Shown here: positions 9,615 through 20,389 of the stretch, piece after piece | Layout: each line of letters starts with the position of its first letter | How positions within the stretch are numbered: the first letter of the stretch is position 1 | DNA from: CBDUEF01 sp018063485 | GTDB lineage: Bacteria; Pseudomonadota; Alphaproteobacteria; Rhodobacterales; Rhodobacteraceae | Assembly: GCA_037045435.1 (NCBI GenBank) | Contig: JBAOID010000021.1 | Location: 1 to 64,000, forward strand | DNA: 64,000 nt | Direction: 5' to 3' | Notes under the pieces: model-generated | The model's database searches: none | Seen by the model: only the letters and a program-made list of their open reading frames with translations | What the model was told of the DNA's origin: nothing | Translations under genes and position numbers: made by a program

Positions 9615-10029
9615 CTATCTCCCTAAGTCCTGTTCAGCAGCGGCGCGCAGGCCCGGCAGGCTTGCTGCGATTTCAACCATCTGTGCCTTCAGATCGGCAA
9701 TCGCGCTGTCCCAATTCAGCATGTTGTGCCTCCATCTGTGCCAGCCTTTCGCGGGCCAGATCGTAGGTGCGGCTGCGTTGGGCGTGATTTGTGCCGTCGG
9801 GTTCATACATGTCCAGGAGCTGGCGGATGTCCTCAAGCGAAAAGCCAAAGCGCTTGCCGCGCAGAATCAGGTGCAGCCGCGCGCGATCTCTTTTGGTGAA
9901 CAGGCGCCGGGTGCCCTGACGGATCGGAAACAGCAGTTCCTTGGCCTCGTAAAACCGCAAGGCGCGCGGCGTGACGGCAAAGGCGTCGCACATCTCGCGG
10001 ATGCTCAGGGTCTCGACGGTGGCGGTCAT
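9615..10029 (-). CDS. MerR family regulator of acyl-CoA catabolism (one frameshift near its 3' end)
   Basis: MerR winged-helix regulator, about 138 residues from the ATG at 10027-10029. The HTH and wing are seen as SIREMCDAFAVTPRALRFYEAKELLFPIRQG followed by RRLFTKRDRARLHLILRGKRFGFSLEDI, then a coiled dimerisation helix. An extra G near 9713 breaks the frame; correcting it joins MEAQHAEL to DSAIADLKAQMVEIAASL and places the stop at 9615. No C-terminal cysteine cluster for metal sensing, so it fits the LiuR-like MerR branch that controls fatty-acid/branched-chain degradation (family knowledge). Two palindromes lie just upstream. Confidence 0.85.
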
Positions 10030-10096
10030 GGTGATCCCTTGAATCGGTTTCAATTCCCCTTGAGATGGGGATGGTGCACCAATCATAATAGGGTAG

Positions 10097-10151
10097 TTGA
10101 CGTTAACGTCACTGTAACGTCACGTCAGAGCGGTTTGTGACGTGATGTCAC
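10097..10151 (-). promoter_or_regulatory. Paired palindromic operators upstream of the MerR/acyl-CoA dehydrogenase genes
   Basis: A perfect 14-bp palindrome TGACGTTAACGTCA (10098-10111) and an inverted repeat GTGAC-N5-GTCAC (10137-10151), with ACGTCACGTCA between them. All share the ACGTCA half-site. They occupy the gap between the two MerR genes, 70-120 bases upstream of the downstream MerR start. The half-site resembles published LiuR-type sites as I remember them; not verified here. Confidence 0.65.
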
Positions 10152-10182
10152 GCCCTCTTTGCCGTCGCCTGACCGGGAAATC

Positions 10183-10542
10183 TCATCGGCGGGCGGTCGC
10201 GCGCAGGGCGCGAAGATCGGCAATGGTCACGTCCAGTTCGCTGCGTTGACGGTCCAACTCGGCCAATTGCCGATCTGCCAGTTGCAACCAATACTCCAAT
10301 TGCTGCTTGGTGCCCTTTTGCCGGTAAGCCATCAGCCACAGCCGGATCTCCTCAAGGCTGAAGCCAAAGCGCCGCCCGCGCAGGATCAGGGTCATCCGTG
10401 CCACCTCACGCGGGCCGTAAAACCGCGACCTGCCGTCCTTTTCGGGCGACAACAGTTCGATGTATTCATAATAACGCAGGGTGCGTGGCGTCACATCGAA
10501 GCGGGCGCACATTTCCTTGAAGCTGAGGCGGGTGTCGGTCAT
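10183..10542 (-). CDS. MerR family regulator, second copy
   Basis: 119-residue MerR-type regulator, start ATG at 10540-10542 with AAGGAGG-like site in the upstream TTGCAAGGAGGAC. The HTH (LSFKEMCARFDVTPRTLRYYEY), wing (RSRFYGPREVARMTLILRG) and dimerisation helix closely parallel the MerR gene downstream, suggesting an old duplication. The C-terminus lacks effector cysteines. Divergent from the thioesterase genes at 10650; the 107-base gap probably holds both promoters. Confidence 0.9.
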   Translation of the reverse strand: MTDTRLSFKEMCARFDVTPRTLRYYEYIELLSPEKDGRSRFYGPREVARMTLILRGRRFGFSLEEIRLWLMAYRQKGTKQQLEYWLQLADRQLAELDRQRSELDVTIADLRALRATARR

Positions 10543-10649
10543 GGCTTGTCCTCCTTGCAATCAACCTAGGATCAACTGCGCCCGGTTGCAAGAATTGCCC
10601 CCTTGCGCTTGGGCCAATCCCAAGGATTATGGGCGCGAAAGGACAGCTG

Positions 10650-11076
10650 ATGCCCGATATCCTGACCATCGCCCGCCAATTCATCGACGCCTTGCCTTTC
10701 GCCAAGGCGTTGGGGATGCGGCTTGAGTACTTGGAGGCTGGTCGGGCGACCGTCTCGATGCCCTATGATGCGCGGCTGGTCGGCGATCCCAACACTGGTG
10801 TGTTGCATGGCGGCGCGGTGTTTGCGCTGATGGATACCGCCAGCGGGGCCGCTGTGATGTGTCATCCAGCGGGGCCGCGAAGCACCGCGAACTCTGGATT
10901 TGCGCGTTGATTACATGCGCCCGGCCAGCCCCGGCCAGCCGATCACCGCCAGTGCTGAATGTTATCACCTTACCCATTCCGTCGCCTTCATCCGCGTGAC
11001 GGCCTTTGACAGCGATACCGCCCGCCCGGTTGCCACCGGCACCGGAGCTTTCAGTGTGGAAGGGGCAAAACCATGA
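10650..11076 (+). CDS. PaaI family hotdog-fold thioesterase (one frameshift)
   Basis: Acyl-CoA thioesterase of the PaaI/4HBT hotdog superfamily, about 141 residues. The catalytic-region motif is NTGVLHGGAVFALMDTASGAA. An extra A near 10889 breaks the frame; removing it continues ...STATLDLRVDYMRPA... and reaches a TGA at 11074-11076 that overlaps the next ATG. Start at 10650 is preferred over the upstream ATG at 10629 because AAAGGA lies 7-8 bases before it. Tandem with a second PaaI homologue; probably turns over acyl-CoA made by the neighbouring beta-oxidation genes. Confidence 0.85.
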
Positions 11077-11567
11077 GCCGCACTCCCCCTGAGCCGGTGC
11101 ATGTGGTGACATCGCGGCGCGACGCGGCGCTGGCCCAATTGGTGGAACGGGTGCCCTATGCAGGCTTTCTTGGCATCCAGTTTGACCGGCGCGGCGATGA
11201 GTTGACCGCCGTTTTGCCTTTTGATCCCAAGCTGATCGGCAATCCGATGATTCCGGCTTTGCATGGCGGCGTTTCCGCTGGGTTGCTGGAGGTGACGGCG
11301 ATCATCGAGCTGGCCTGGGCGCTGACTTGGGAGGGAATGGAGTCCGGCCAAGTTGACGCGGCAAAATCCCTGCTTCTGCCCAAGACCATAGACTTCACGG
11401 TTGATTATCTGCGCGCTGGCCTGCCGCGCGATGCCTATGCCCGTGCCCGTGTCAACCGGTTGGGCCGCCGCTATGCCTCGGTGCATGTCGAAGCCTGGCA
11501 AGACAACCGTGCGCGGCTTTTCGCACAGGCCACCGGGCATTTTCTGATGCCTGAAGGAGTGAAATGA
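11073..11567 (+). CDS. PaaI family hotdog-fold thioesterase, second
   Basis: 164-residue hotdog thioesterase with IPALHGGVSAGLLEVTAI as the central helix and TIDFTVDYLRAG as the following strand. A divergent paralogue of the gene before it; the N-terminus carries an extra 30 residues. Both ends overlap neighbours by 4 bases (ATGA), so PaaI-PaaI-MATE form one unit. Two tandem homologues suggest a heteromeric hotdog enzyme or different chain-length preferences (inference). Confidence 0.88.
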   Translation: MSRTPPEPVHVVTSRRDAALAQLVERVPYAGFLGIQFDRRGDELTAVLPFDPKLIGNPMIPALHGGVSAGLLEVTAIIELAWALTWEGMESGQVDAAKSLLLPKTIDFTVDYLRAGLPRDAYARARVNRLGRRYASVHVEAWQDNRARLFAQATGHFLMPEGVK

Positions 11568-12868
11568 CCGCCCTGACCCACCGCCGGGTGCTGTGGATTG
11601 CCGCGCCCATAGTGCTGTCAAACGCCACGGTGCCGCTGTTGGGCGCGGTTGATACCGCGGTAATCGGGCAACTGGGTGCTGCCGCACCCTTGGGCGCGGT
11701 GGGCATTGGAGCGATTATCCTCTCCACCTTTTATTGGGCCTTCGGGTTCTTGCGCATGTCCACCTCGGGCCTGACTGCCCAAGCCCATGGCGCAGGCGAC
11801 GGGGCCGAACGCTCGGCCATATTGCTGCGGGCGCTGGCCATCGGGGCGCTTGCAGGGCTTGGCCTTGTTGCTGCGCAAACCTTGCTGTTTCAAGCCGCCT
11901 TCGCCGTCTCTCCCGCCTCGCCCGAAGTGGAAACCCTCGCACGCCAATATCTGTCAATCCGCATCTGGGGCGCGCCCGCCAGCATCGCGCTTTATGCGGT
12001 CACCGGTTGGCTGATCGCGCTGGAACGCACCCGTGCGGTGCTGGTGCTGCAACTGGCGCAAAACGGCATCAACATCGCGCTGGACCTCTATTTCGTGCTG
12101 CACTTGAACTGGGGCGTGCCGGGCGTCGCCATTGCCACGTTGATCGCCGAATGGGGTGGATTGGCACTTGGGCTCTGGCTGGCGCGCGACGCGTTTGGCG
12201 CATTCTTGCGCCCTGCCATCGCCCGCCTGCGCGACCGCGCGGCGCTGGGAAAAATGTTCACTGCCAGCCGTGACATCATGGCCCGCACCATCCTGTTGCA
12301 ACTTTCCTTCACCAGTTTCGTGTTTGTGGGCGCGCATTTTGGCGATACCACCCTCGCGGCCAATCAGGTGCTGATGCAATTTCTGGAAATCACCGCCTTT
12401 GCGCTGGACGGTTTTGCCTTTGCCGCCGAAGCGCTGGTTGGCCAATCCGTCGGTGCGCGCTCGATCACAGATACCCGCCGCGCCGGACAGATCTGCATGA
12501 ACCTGGGGCTGGCCGGCGCGGCGCTGCTGGCCCTGATCTTTGCCGCCACAGGCCCGCAAATCATTGCCCTGATGACCACTTCGCCCGAAGTGCGTATCGC
12601 CGCCCAGATCTATCTGCCCTGGTTGATCATGGCCCCGCTGATCGGGGTAACAAGCTGGATCTATGATGGCATGTTCATCGGCGCGATGATGACCGGGGCG
12701 ATGTTGCGCGCCATGGCGTTATCGGTGGCAATCTATGGCGTGTCCATGGCGATCTTGCTGCCAGCCTTTGGCAATCACGGCCTTTGGGGCGCATTGATGG
12801 TGCTGAACATCGCGCGCGCGCTGACCATGCGGCGCGCCTGGCCTGGCATCGCTGCCCGGTTAGCCTAA
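11564..12868 (+). CDS. MATE family efflux transporter (DinF-like)
   Basis: 434-residue inner-membrane multidrug/toxic-compound antiporter with about 12 hydrophobic segments in two halves. The opening RRVLWIAAPIVLSNATVPLLGAVDTAVIG is diagnostic of the DinF/MATE branch, with FWAFGFLRMSTSG-like loop and ANQVLMQFLEITAFALDGFAFAAEALVG in the second half. Coupled to the thioesterase upstream. Its stop overlaps the tail of the convergent TIGR02186 gene by 4 bases. Substrate unknown. Confidence 0.9.
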   Translation: MTALTHRRVLWIAAPIVLSNATVPLLGAVDTAVIGQLGAAAPLGAVGIGAIILSTFYWAFGFLRMSTSGLTAQAHGAGDGAERSAILLRALAIGALAGLGLVAAQTLLFQAAFAVSPASPEVETLARQYLSIRIWGAPASIALYAVTGWLIALERTRAVLVLQLAQNGINIALDLYFVLHLNWGVPGVAIATLIAEWGGLALGLWLARDAFGAFLRPAIARLRDRAALGKMFTASRDIMARTILLQLSFTSFVFVGAHFGDTTLAANQVLMQFLEITAFALDGFAFAAEALVGQSVGARSITDTRRAGQICMNLGLAGAALLALIFAATGPQIIALMTTSPEVRIAAQIYLPWLIMAPLIGVTSWIYDGMFIGAMMTGAMLRAMALSVAIYGVSMAILLPAFGNHGLWGALMVLNIARALTMRRAWPGIAARLA

Positions 12869-13650
12869 GGTCGGAAGAACCGGAACCCCGCCGCCGCGCC
12901 CCAGCCCGCCACCAACGCCAGAACCAGCGATGCAATGCCGTAACCCAAGGGTTGCTCATGTGCGAAATTATACAATGACCGTTCCAATCCCGCTTTGCGC
13001 ACCGCAATAATCCGCTCATGGCTGTCCACTACCATACCGCCCCGCGTCAGGAATATCCGCACGCGGTAGCGCCCTTCGATCAGGTTTGAGGGCAACACCA
13101 CATCCGCCCGAAACAGCGTTTCCTCCAGCAATTGCACCGAGCCTTCTGACAAGCGGTATTCATCATTCGCCCGCAGAATACGCTCCATCGCGGCGATATA
13201 ATCGGGCGCATTGTCGGATTCCGCACTGATCCCGATGGCTCGGATCGCCTGCCGGATGGAAATATGATAGCGCATGTCATCGGTTGCCGACAAAACCTCG
13301 GCCATTGGCGCGGTGGTTGCCACCACATAAAACGTCGGCGCAGAGCTGACCGTCACCGCGCCTTGGTTGATCCAGATGCCCGCCACCTTTTCCTTGCGCC
13401 GGACCACTTGCCGCTCGGAAGGCCCTTCGATGGTGATCACGACCTCAAGCCGCGGCCCAACCGGGGCAGGGGTATCGCGCTTGACCGCGCCATAGATCAG
13501 GATTTCCGAGCCGTCAAAATTGGCGGTGATCGCCACGCGGTTCTGGCTCAGGCCCGCCACGATCTTTTCGCCGTTCAGGGACATATCATCTTGCGCCGGG
13601 CTGGAGAACGGCACGATCACGAACAAGACAACCAACAGCGCGCGGATCAT
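12865..13650 (-). CDS. TIGR02186 family membrane-anchored protein
   Basis: 261 residues starting at the ATG at 13648-13650 (translation can be extended upstream only through TauE-coding sequence). Cleavable signal-like N-terminus (RALLVVLFVIVPFSSPAQ), a long periplasmic beta-rich region with paired segments EKIVAGLSQNRVAI and LIEGRYRVRIFLTRGG, and one C-terminal membrane helix (YGIASLVLALVAGWGAA) before a basic tail. This matches the family that habitually accompanies TauE/SafE permeases in Rhodobacteraceae. Function unknown; presumably a periplasmic partner of the permease it is coupled to. Confidence 0.8.
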   Translation of the reverse strand: MIRALLVVLFVIVPFSSPAQDDMSLNGEKIVAGLSQNRVAITANFDGSEILIYGAVKRDTPAPVGPRLEVVITIEGPSERQVVRRKEKVAGIWINQGAVTVSSAPTFYVVATTAPMAEVLSATDDMRYHISIRQAIRAIGISAESDNAPDYIAAMERILRANDEYRLSEGSVQLLEETLFRADVVLPSNLIEGRYRVRIFLTRGGMVVDSHERIIAVRKAGLERSLYNFAHEQPLGYGIASLVLALVAGWGAAAGFRFFRP

Positions 13651-14570
13651 GGCAGAGCACCCGCCGTGATCGAATACAACTCGGACGGCTGCAACAGCAG
13701 ATCCAGCGCGATCTTGAACGACACCGCCAGCACCATCATTGCCAGCAAAATGCGCAACTGCTCCCCCCGCAACTTGGTGCCGAACACCGTGCCAAGTTGC
13801 GCGCCAATCACGCCGCCCACAATCAGCAAGGCGGCCAACATGATATCCACCGTCTGGCTGGTGATGGCGTGCATCAAAGTCGTAAAGGCGGTCACAAAAA
13901 TGATCTGAAACAGCGAGGTTCCCACCACCACCCTTGTGGGCATCCCCAACAGATAGATCATCGCTGGCACCATGATGAAGCCGCCGCCCACTCCCATGAT
14001 CGCCGCCAGAAACCCCACCAGCGCGCCCACCGCCATCGGCGGCAGCACCGAGATATAAAGCCCCGAAGTGCGGAATTTCACCTTGAACGGCAGCCGGTGC
14101 ACCCAAGTATGCGCATGTGAGCGCCGGATTTGTTGCGCGCCGGGACGCCGTGCGCGCAGCAGCGCGCGCAGGCTTTCCTGAAACATCAAAGCTCCGATCA
14201 GCCCAAGGAAAAGCACATAGGAAAGTTGCACAAACAGATCAACCTGCCCCAACCGTGTCATCCAGGCAAAAACCCAAACCCCGATCGCAGAGCCAAACAT
14301 GCCGCCCACCAGCAACACCGATCCCATCCGAAAATCGACAGCCTTGCGCTTGAGTTGCGCGAGCACCCCCGATACCGACGAGGCCACCACCTGATTGGCC
14401 CCGGTTGCCACGGCCACGGCAGGTGGGATGCCGATAAAGAACAGCAGTGGCGTGATCAGAAAGCCCCCGCCCACGCCAAACATCCCCGACATGAACCCGA
14501 CAAAGCCGCCCATTCCAAGGATCAGGAATGGGTCAATCGAAACCTCGGCAATCGGAAGATAGAGCTGCAT
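13647..14570 (-). CDS. Sulfite exporter TauE/SafE family permease
   Basis: 307-residue inner-membrane protein with about eight hydrophobic segments. The two family repeats are visible: VGFMSGMFGVGGGFLITPLL near the N-terminus and VGFLAAIMGVGGGFIMVPAM in the second half. Members export sulfite, sulfoacetate or related organosulfur anions. Translationally coupled (ATGA) to the TIGR02186 gene. Substrate not determinable here. Confidence 0.9.
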   Translation of the reverse strand: MQLYLPIAEVSIDPFLILGMGGFVGFMSGMFGVGGGFLITPLLFFIGIPPAVAVATGANQVVASSVSGVLAQLKRKAVDFRMGSVLLVGGMFGSAIGVWVFAWMTRLGQVDLFVQLSYVLFLGLIGALMFQESLRALLRARRPGAQQIRRSHAHTWVHRLPFKVKFRTSGLYISVLPPMAVGALVGFLAAIMGVGGGFIMVPAMIYLLGMPTRVVVGTSLFQIIFVTAFTTLMHAITSQTVDIMLAALLIVGGVIGAQLGTVFGTKLRGEQLRILLAMMVLAVSFKIALDLLLQPSELYSITAGALP

Positions 14571-14646
14571 GGCACGCGGCTTTGCGTTCGGGGTGAATGT
14601 TCAAGGGATGGGCGGTTTTCTTGGTGTTGTCAAACCCTTGGCGACC

Positions 14647-15441
<795 letters not shown>

Positions 15442-15468
15442 GGCAAAGCCCTTCGCTTCGGGCAGGCG

Positions 15469-15523
15469 CCGGGGGTTTTGCACCCCCGGACCCCCGCAGG
15501 ATATTTAGAGACAGATGAAATGG
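15469..15523 (+). repeat. Dispersed intergenic element, copy 2
   Basis: Stem CCGGGGGT (15469-15476) / ACCCCCGG (15482-15489), loop TTTGC, then ACCCCCGCAGGATATTT, 4 bases and GACAGATGAAATGG. Near-identical to copies at 7539 and 62216. It lies between the permease stop (15530) and the PNP start (15441), antisense to both, as does copy 1 with respect to its flanks. Confidence 0.8.
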
Positions 15524-15529
15524 AGGCAG

Positions 15530-16502
15530 TCAGCGTTCTTTGACATAGGGTTCACCCCCGGCGCGCGGTGGGATTGCCTTGCCGACAAACCCGGCCAGAA
15601 CGATCACGGTCAGGACATAGGGCAAGGCATCAAGTGCAGGCACCGGCACCTTCATCCCCATGACGGCCTCCACCACATCTGGTCGCAGTGCCAGCGCCTG
15701 AAAGAAGCCAAACAACATCGTCGCCCCCAGCGCCTGCCAAGGCCGCCATTTGGCAAAGATCAGCGCCGCCAGCGCGATATAGCCCCGCCCCGCCGTCATC
15801 TCGCGGCCAAAGCCTGCCTGCAATGCTGTGGACATATAGGCCCCAGCCACGCCGCACAGGATCCCGGTGATCGCCAGCGCGGCATAGCGCAGCCCTACCA
15901 CCGAAACGCCCGCCGTATCTACCGCCGCTGGATTTTCCCCCACTGCCCGCAGCCGCAGCCCGAACCTTGTGCGAAACAAGCATCCACCAGGTCAGCGGCA
16001 CGGCGACAAAGGCCGCATAAACCAGGATCGAATGACCCGAGACCACTTCGGCATAAAACGGCCCAAACCCTGGCACCCCGCGTAACGCCTCGGCAAAGGG
16101 CAGAACAATCGGATTGAACCGCTCTGGTCCCATCAAAGGCGGTGTCCGCCCACCTTGCCCAAACATCGCCTGCGCGATCAGCACGGTTAACCCCGAGGCC
16201 AGAAAATTCAGCGCCACGCCCGAAATCAGCTGATTGCCGCGAAAAGTGATCGAGGCCAACCCATGCAGCGCCGAAAACAGCAACGACGCGCCGATCCCCG
16301 CCAATAGCCCGATCCAGACCGATCCAGACAGCGCCGAAACTGCCCCCGCCGCCATCGCCGCGGCCAGCATCTTGCCCTCAAGCCCGATGTCGAAAATCCC
16401 GGAGCGTTCCGAAAACAACCCTGCCAGACAGGCCAGCAGCAACGGCGTGCCCAGCCGCACCGTGGAATCCAGTATCTGCAAAAGCGTTGCGTAATCCATC
16501 AC
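15530..16502 (-). CDS. Nucleoside ABC transporter permease, YufQ/NupC-like (one frameshift)
   Basis: About 324-residue multi-span permease of BMP-dependent nucleoside importers. The N-terminal half has LLLACLAGLFSERSGIFDIGLEGKM-type family signature; the second half has RLRAVGENPAAVDTAGV (the conserved cytoplasmic coupling loop) and FAKWRPWQALGATMLFGFF. The frame breaks near 15975, where the first frame ends in WWMLV and the second resumes FRTRFGLRLRAV, giving one full-length protein. Its start overlaps the stop of the first permease (16499). Confidence 0.88.
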
Positions 16503-17647
16503 GCCACCCCCTTGCGACCAAAGGAAAACACCCAGACCAGCATCATCCGCACCATCTGATCCAGCGCCCCGGTGAACAGGATGACCAAGCCTTGCACCAC
16601 GATCCGCATCTCGAGCGGGATGGTGGTGTTCAGCCCCAGTGCTGCCCCGCCCTGATACAAAAACCCGAACAGAAACGCCGCCAACAGCACTCCCAATGGA
16701 TGATTGCGCCCCATCAACGCCACCGCGATGCCGATGAACCCCGCCCCTTCGGCCGAGTTCTGCAACAACCGCTCACTTTGCCCCATCACGTTGTTGATCG
16801 CCATCAAACCCGCCAAGCCACCCGAAATCAGCATCGCAATCATGGTGATTTTCACCGGGTTGATCCCGGCATAGCGCGACGCCTTTTCAGATTTGCCAAA
16901 GGCGCGGATCTCAAAGCCAAGCCGTGTGCGCCACAGCAGCAGCCAGATCACCAGACACGGCCGCGAGGGCGATGAAAAACGTCACATTCGCCGGCACATT
17001 GGCGTAGACAATCGCCCCCGCCTTATCCAGACGTGGCAATCCATCCGCGCCAAGTCGCACGAAAAACTCTTTGATCACAGGCATCTCGCTGAACGACGGC
17101 AGATTCGCCCCCGGTGGAAACTTGGCCGAAGCCGGGTCCATTTGCCCCGCCGGACGCAACACATCCACCAGCATGTAGACGATGAAAGCCGCCGCAATAT
17201 AGTTGAACATGATCGTGGTGATCACGATATGAGCTGCCGCGCTTGGCCTGCAAATAGGCGGGAATGGCAGCCCAGGCGGCGCCGAAAATTGCCGCCCCGA
17301 AACTTGCCGCCAAGCAGCGCCACTGTCCAATGCGGCCAAGGCAGCGCAAGGCAGACCAAAGCCACGCCAAGGCCGCCCATCTGCGCCTGACCCTCGCCGC
17401 CGATATTGAACAGCCCGGCATGAAAAGCCACGATAACCGACAGGCCGGTAAAGACGAAACTGGTGGTGTAATAGAGCGTATAGCTGATGCCTATGGGCGA
17501 GCCGAGCGCGCCTTTCACCATGATATTAAAGGCATTCACCGGGTCTTGCCCGATGGCCAGCAAAACCAGCGCCGTCACGATCGCCGCCATCAGCAGGCTG
17601 ATCACCGGCACCAGCACCATATCGGCCCATTGCGGAATCCGTCCCAT
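16499..17647 (-). CDS. Nucleoside ABC transporter permease, YufP/NupB-like (about three frameshifts)
   Basis: Partner permease, about 380 residues when reading is followed through shifts near 17305, 17235 and 16945. N-terminus MGRIPQWADMVLVPVISLL, then GALGSPIGISYTLYYTTSFVFTGLSVIVAFHAGLFNIGGEGQ, the periplasmic segment around KFPPGANLPSF, and the coupling loop GFEIRAFGKSEKASRYAGI. All pieces align in order with the family, so this is a single gene with sequence errors. Two bases separate it from the ATPase gene. Confidence 0.85.
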
Positions 17648-17648
17648 C

Positions 17649-19225
17649 CTAGGCCTCTTCCTTCACGATACCGGCCATCAGCAGACCCAATTCGCGCTCA
17701 TCGGTTTTCTCGGGGTCACGAAAGCCCATCAGCTTGCCGTCAAACATCACCGCAATCCGGTCTGACAGGCTCATGATCTCATCCAGTTCCACCGACACCA
17801 GCAAGATCGCCTTGCCCGCATCGCGCAGGGCGATGATTTGCTTGTGGATGAATTCAATCGCCCCAATATCGACACCGCGCGTTGGCTGGCCGATCAGAAG
17901 CAGATCAGGGTTGCGCTCCATTTCGCGGGCGACCACGATCTTTTGCTGATTGCCGCCCGAGAAACTCTTTGCAGGCAGCCAGCAGTCGGGCGGGCGCACA
18001 TCAAAGGTTTCCATCTTGCGAATGGTATCGGCGCGCAGTGCATCGTTATCCATGAACAGCGCATTTTTCTGGTATTCCGGCGCATTGTGATAGCCCAAGC
18101 GCCACGTTTTCCCAAGCGGCGAAATCCATGATCAGACCAAGGCTCTGGCGATCCTCTGGCACATGCGCGATCCCCGCCGCGCGCCGGGTCTGGCCGTTAT
18201 TGCTAACTGCCTGCGAGCGGCAGATCCACCCCGTTCACCGTGATGCGCCCGGTGGCATTGGTAATCCCGCCCAAAGCCTCCAGCAGTTCAGATTGCCCAT
18301 TGCCGGCAACGCCTGCGATTCCCAAGATCTCGCCCGCGCGGATTTCAAAGGAAATACCCTTCAGTCGCTCCACCTTGTTATCATCGCGCACCGCAAGATT
18401 GTCCACCGCCAGCACCACAGCACCGGGCGAGGCAGGGCCTTTTTCCACTTCCAGCAGCACCTTGCGGCCCACCATCAACTCGGCCAGTAGCTCGGGGCTG
18501 GTTTCAGAGGTTTTCACATTGCCGACCATGGTGCCGCGCCGCATCACCGAGACATGGTCAGTGATTTCCATGATTTCGCGCAGCTTGTGGGTGATCAGGA
18601 TGATGGTCTTGCCCTGCTCACGAAGGCCCGAGAGGATACGAAACAGATGATCGGCCTCATCGGGGGTCAGCACGCCGGTGGGCTCATCCAGAATCAGGAT
18701 ATCCGCCTGCCGATACAATGCTTTCAGAATCTCCACCCGCTGCTGATGGCCCACCGACAGATCTTCAATCAAAGCATCGGGGTCGACATCCAGCTCATAT
18801 TCCTGCGCAAGTTGGGTCAGAACCTTGCGCGCTTTGGCCAGAGATGAGGTCAGCATCGGCCCATCCTCGGCCCCCAGCACGACGTTTTCCAACACCGTGA
18901 AATTCTGCACCAGCTTGAAATGCTGGAAAACCATCCCGATACCGGCGCGGATGGCGCTCTGGCTGTCGGGGATGGCGGTCAGCTTGCCATTGATGAAAAT
19001 CTCACCCGCGTCGGCCCGGTAGAATCCATACAAAATGGACATCAGCGTGGATTTCCCCGCGCCGTTCTCGCCGATAATGCCGTGAATGGTGCCACGCGGC
19101 ACCGCGATATTGATATCCTTGTTCGCCTGCACCGGGCCAAAGGCCTTCGAGACGCCCTTCAATTCGATTGCATACGAAGTAGGGGAGGCGGTTGCCCGCC
19201 CCCCCATTTCTGTCAAAGCAGTCAT
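17649..19225 (-). CDS. Nucleoside ABC transporter ATP-binding protein with two NBDs, YufO/NupA-like (two frameshifts)
   Basis: About 525-residue double ATPase. First domain: Walker A GENGAGKST (about residues 52-60), signature LSVGHQQRVEI, Walker B LILDEPTGVL. The second has a degenerate P-loop (GVAGNGQSELL), as is usual in this family, signature FSGGNQQKIVVAREM and the degenerate Walker B LLLIGQPTRGVD. The frame breaks near 18200 and 18103, both within the second domain. Directly follows the binding-protein gene on the minus strand. Confidence 0.88.
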
Positions 19226-20220
19226 CAGAACGTCGCCGCCGGGCAGGTGTTGTCGGTCATATAGTCGTGCACGACGATCTCACCCGACTTGATCTTTTCA
19301 GCCGCCGCATCGACCGCCGCCTTCATTTCGGGGGTTACCAGTGCTGCGTTGTTGTCATCCAGCGCATAGCCCACGCCATCCGCCTTCAGATCAAGTGCAT
19401 TGACGCCGGTGGTCATCGCATCGCCTTCTTTGAACGCGTTATAAACCGCCACGTCGACGCGCTTGACCATCGAGGTCAACACCTGTCCGGGGTGGAGCCC
19501 GTTCTGGTTGCTGTCGACGCCGATCGAGAGAATCCCTTCGTCAGCAGCCGTCTGCAATACGCCCACACCCGTGCCGCCTGCCGCGGCAAAGATCACATCT
19601 GCGCCTTGCGATTTCTGCGCCTTGGCCAGTTCTGCGCCTTTCACCGGATCATTCCACGCCGCAGGAGTGGTGCCGGTCATGTTCAGCACCAGCTTGGCGT
19701 TCGGATTGGCCGCCATCACGCCTTGGGCATAGCCACAACCGAATTTACGGATCAGCGGAATGTCCATGCCGCCGATGAATCCGACGGTGCCGGTTTTCGA
19801 CGCCATCGCCGCCATCATGCCGACCAGATACGAGCCCTGATCCTCGGAAAACACCACCGATTTCACGTTGGGCTGATCCACCACCATGTCGATGATCGCA
19901 AATTTGGTGTCCGGGAAGTCAGGCGCCACGGTGTTCAGCACGTCACCAAAAGCGAAACCGGTCATAACAATCGGATTTGCACCTTCTTCGGCAAGGCTGC
20001 GCAAGGCCTGCTCGCGCTGGGCTTCCGATTGCATTTCCAGCTCCTTGAACGTGCCGCCGGTCTCATCAGCCCATTTCTTGGCACCGGCAAAAGCGGCTTC
20101 GTTGAAGGATTTGTCGAATTTGCCGCCAAGGTCATAAATGATCGCAGGGTCTGCCATCACCACGCCGGTTGTCAGCGCCAAAACTGCCGATGCACCCAGC
20201 AGTTGTTTCATCAGGGTCAT
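19225..20220 (-). CDS. BMP family nucleoside-binding protein
   Basis: 331-residue periplasmic substrate-binding protein of the PnrA/BmpA type. Start at 20218-20220 (MTLMKQLLGASAVLALTTGVVMA) gives a clear Sec signal peptide with GAGAAAG-like site before it; the longer open frame upstream runs into transposase debris. No lipobox Cys follows the signal, so a soluble periplasmic protein is expected. Family marks: GGKFDKSFNEAA near residue 32, GTVGFIGGMDIPLIRKF and GYAQGV. First gene of the BMP-ATPase-permease-permease-PNP unit. Confidence 0.9.
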   Translation of the reverse strand: MTLMKQLLGASAVLALTTGVVMADPAIIYDLGGKFDKSFNEAAFAGAKKWADETGGTFKELEMQSEAQREQALRSLAEEGANPIVMTGFAFGDVLNTVAPDFPDTKFAIIDMVVDQPNVKSVVFSEDQGSYLVGMMAAMASKTGTVGFIGGMDIPLIRKFGCGYAQGVMAANPNAKLVLNMTGTTPAAWNDPVKGAELAKAQKSQGADVIFAAAGGTGVGVLQTAADEGILSIGVDSNQNGLHPGQVLTSMVKRVDVAVYNAFKEGDAMTTGVNALDLKADGVGYALDDNNAALVTPEMKAAVDAAAEKIKSGEIVVHDYMTDNTCPAATF

Positions 20221-20389
20221 ATCTTTCTCCCGGTTTCGATTTCTGTGCCCCTCACCAAGACCGACGGTCTGTCCAAGGCGGCGCGTAAGTGATTTAGGCC
20301 AGTGCTTTGCGAGGGGGTCAACAGGAATCTGCTGCGCTTGCCCAAGCCATCCGAAAGTTGACCAGGATGTGCGGGCCCTCACTTCAAAC

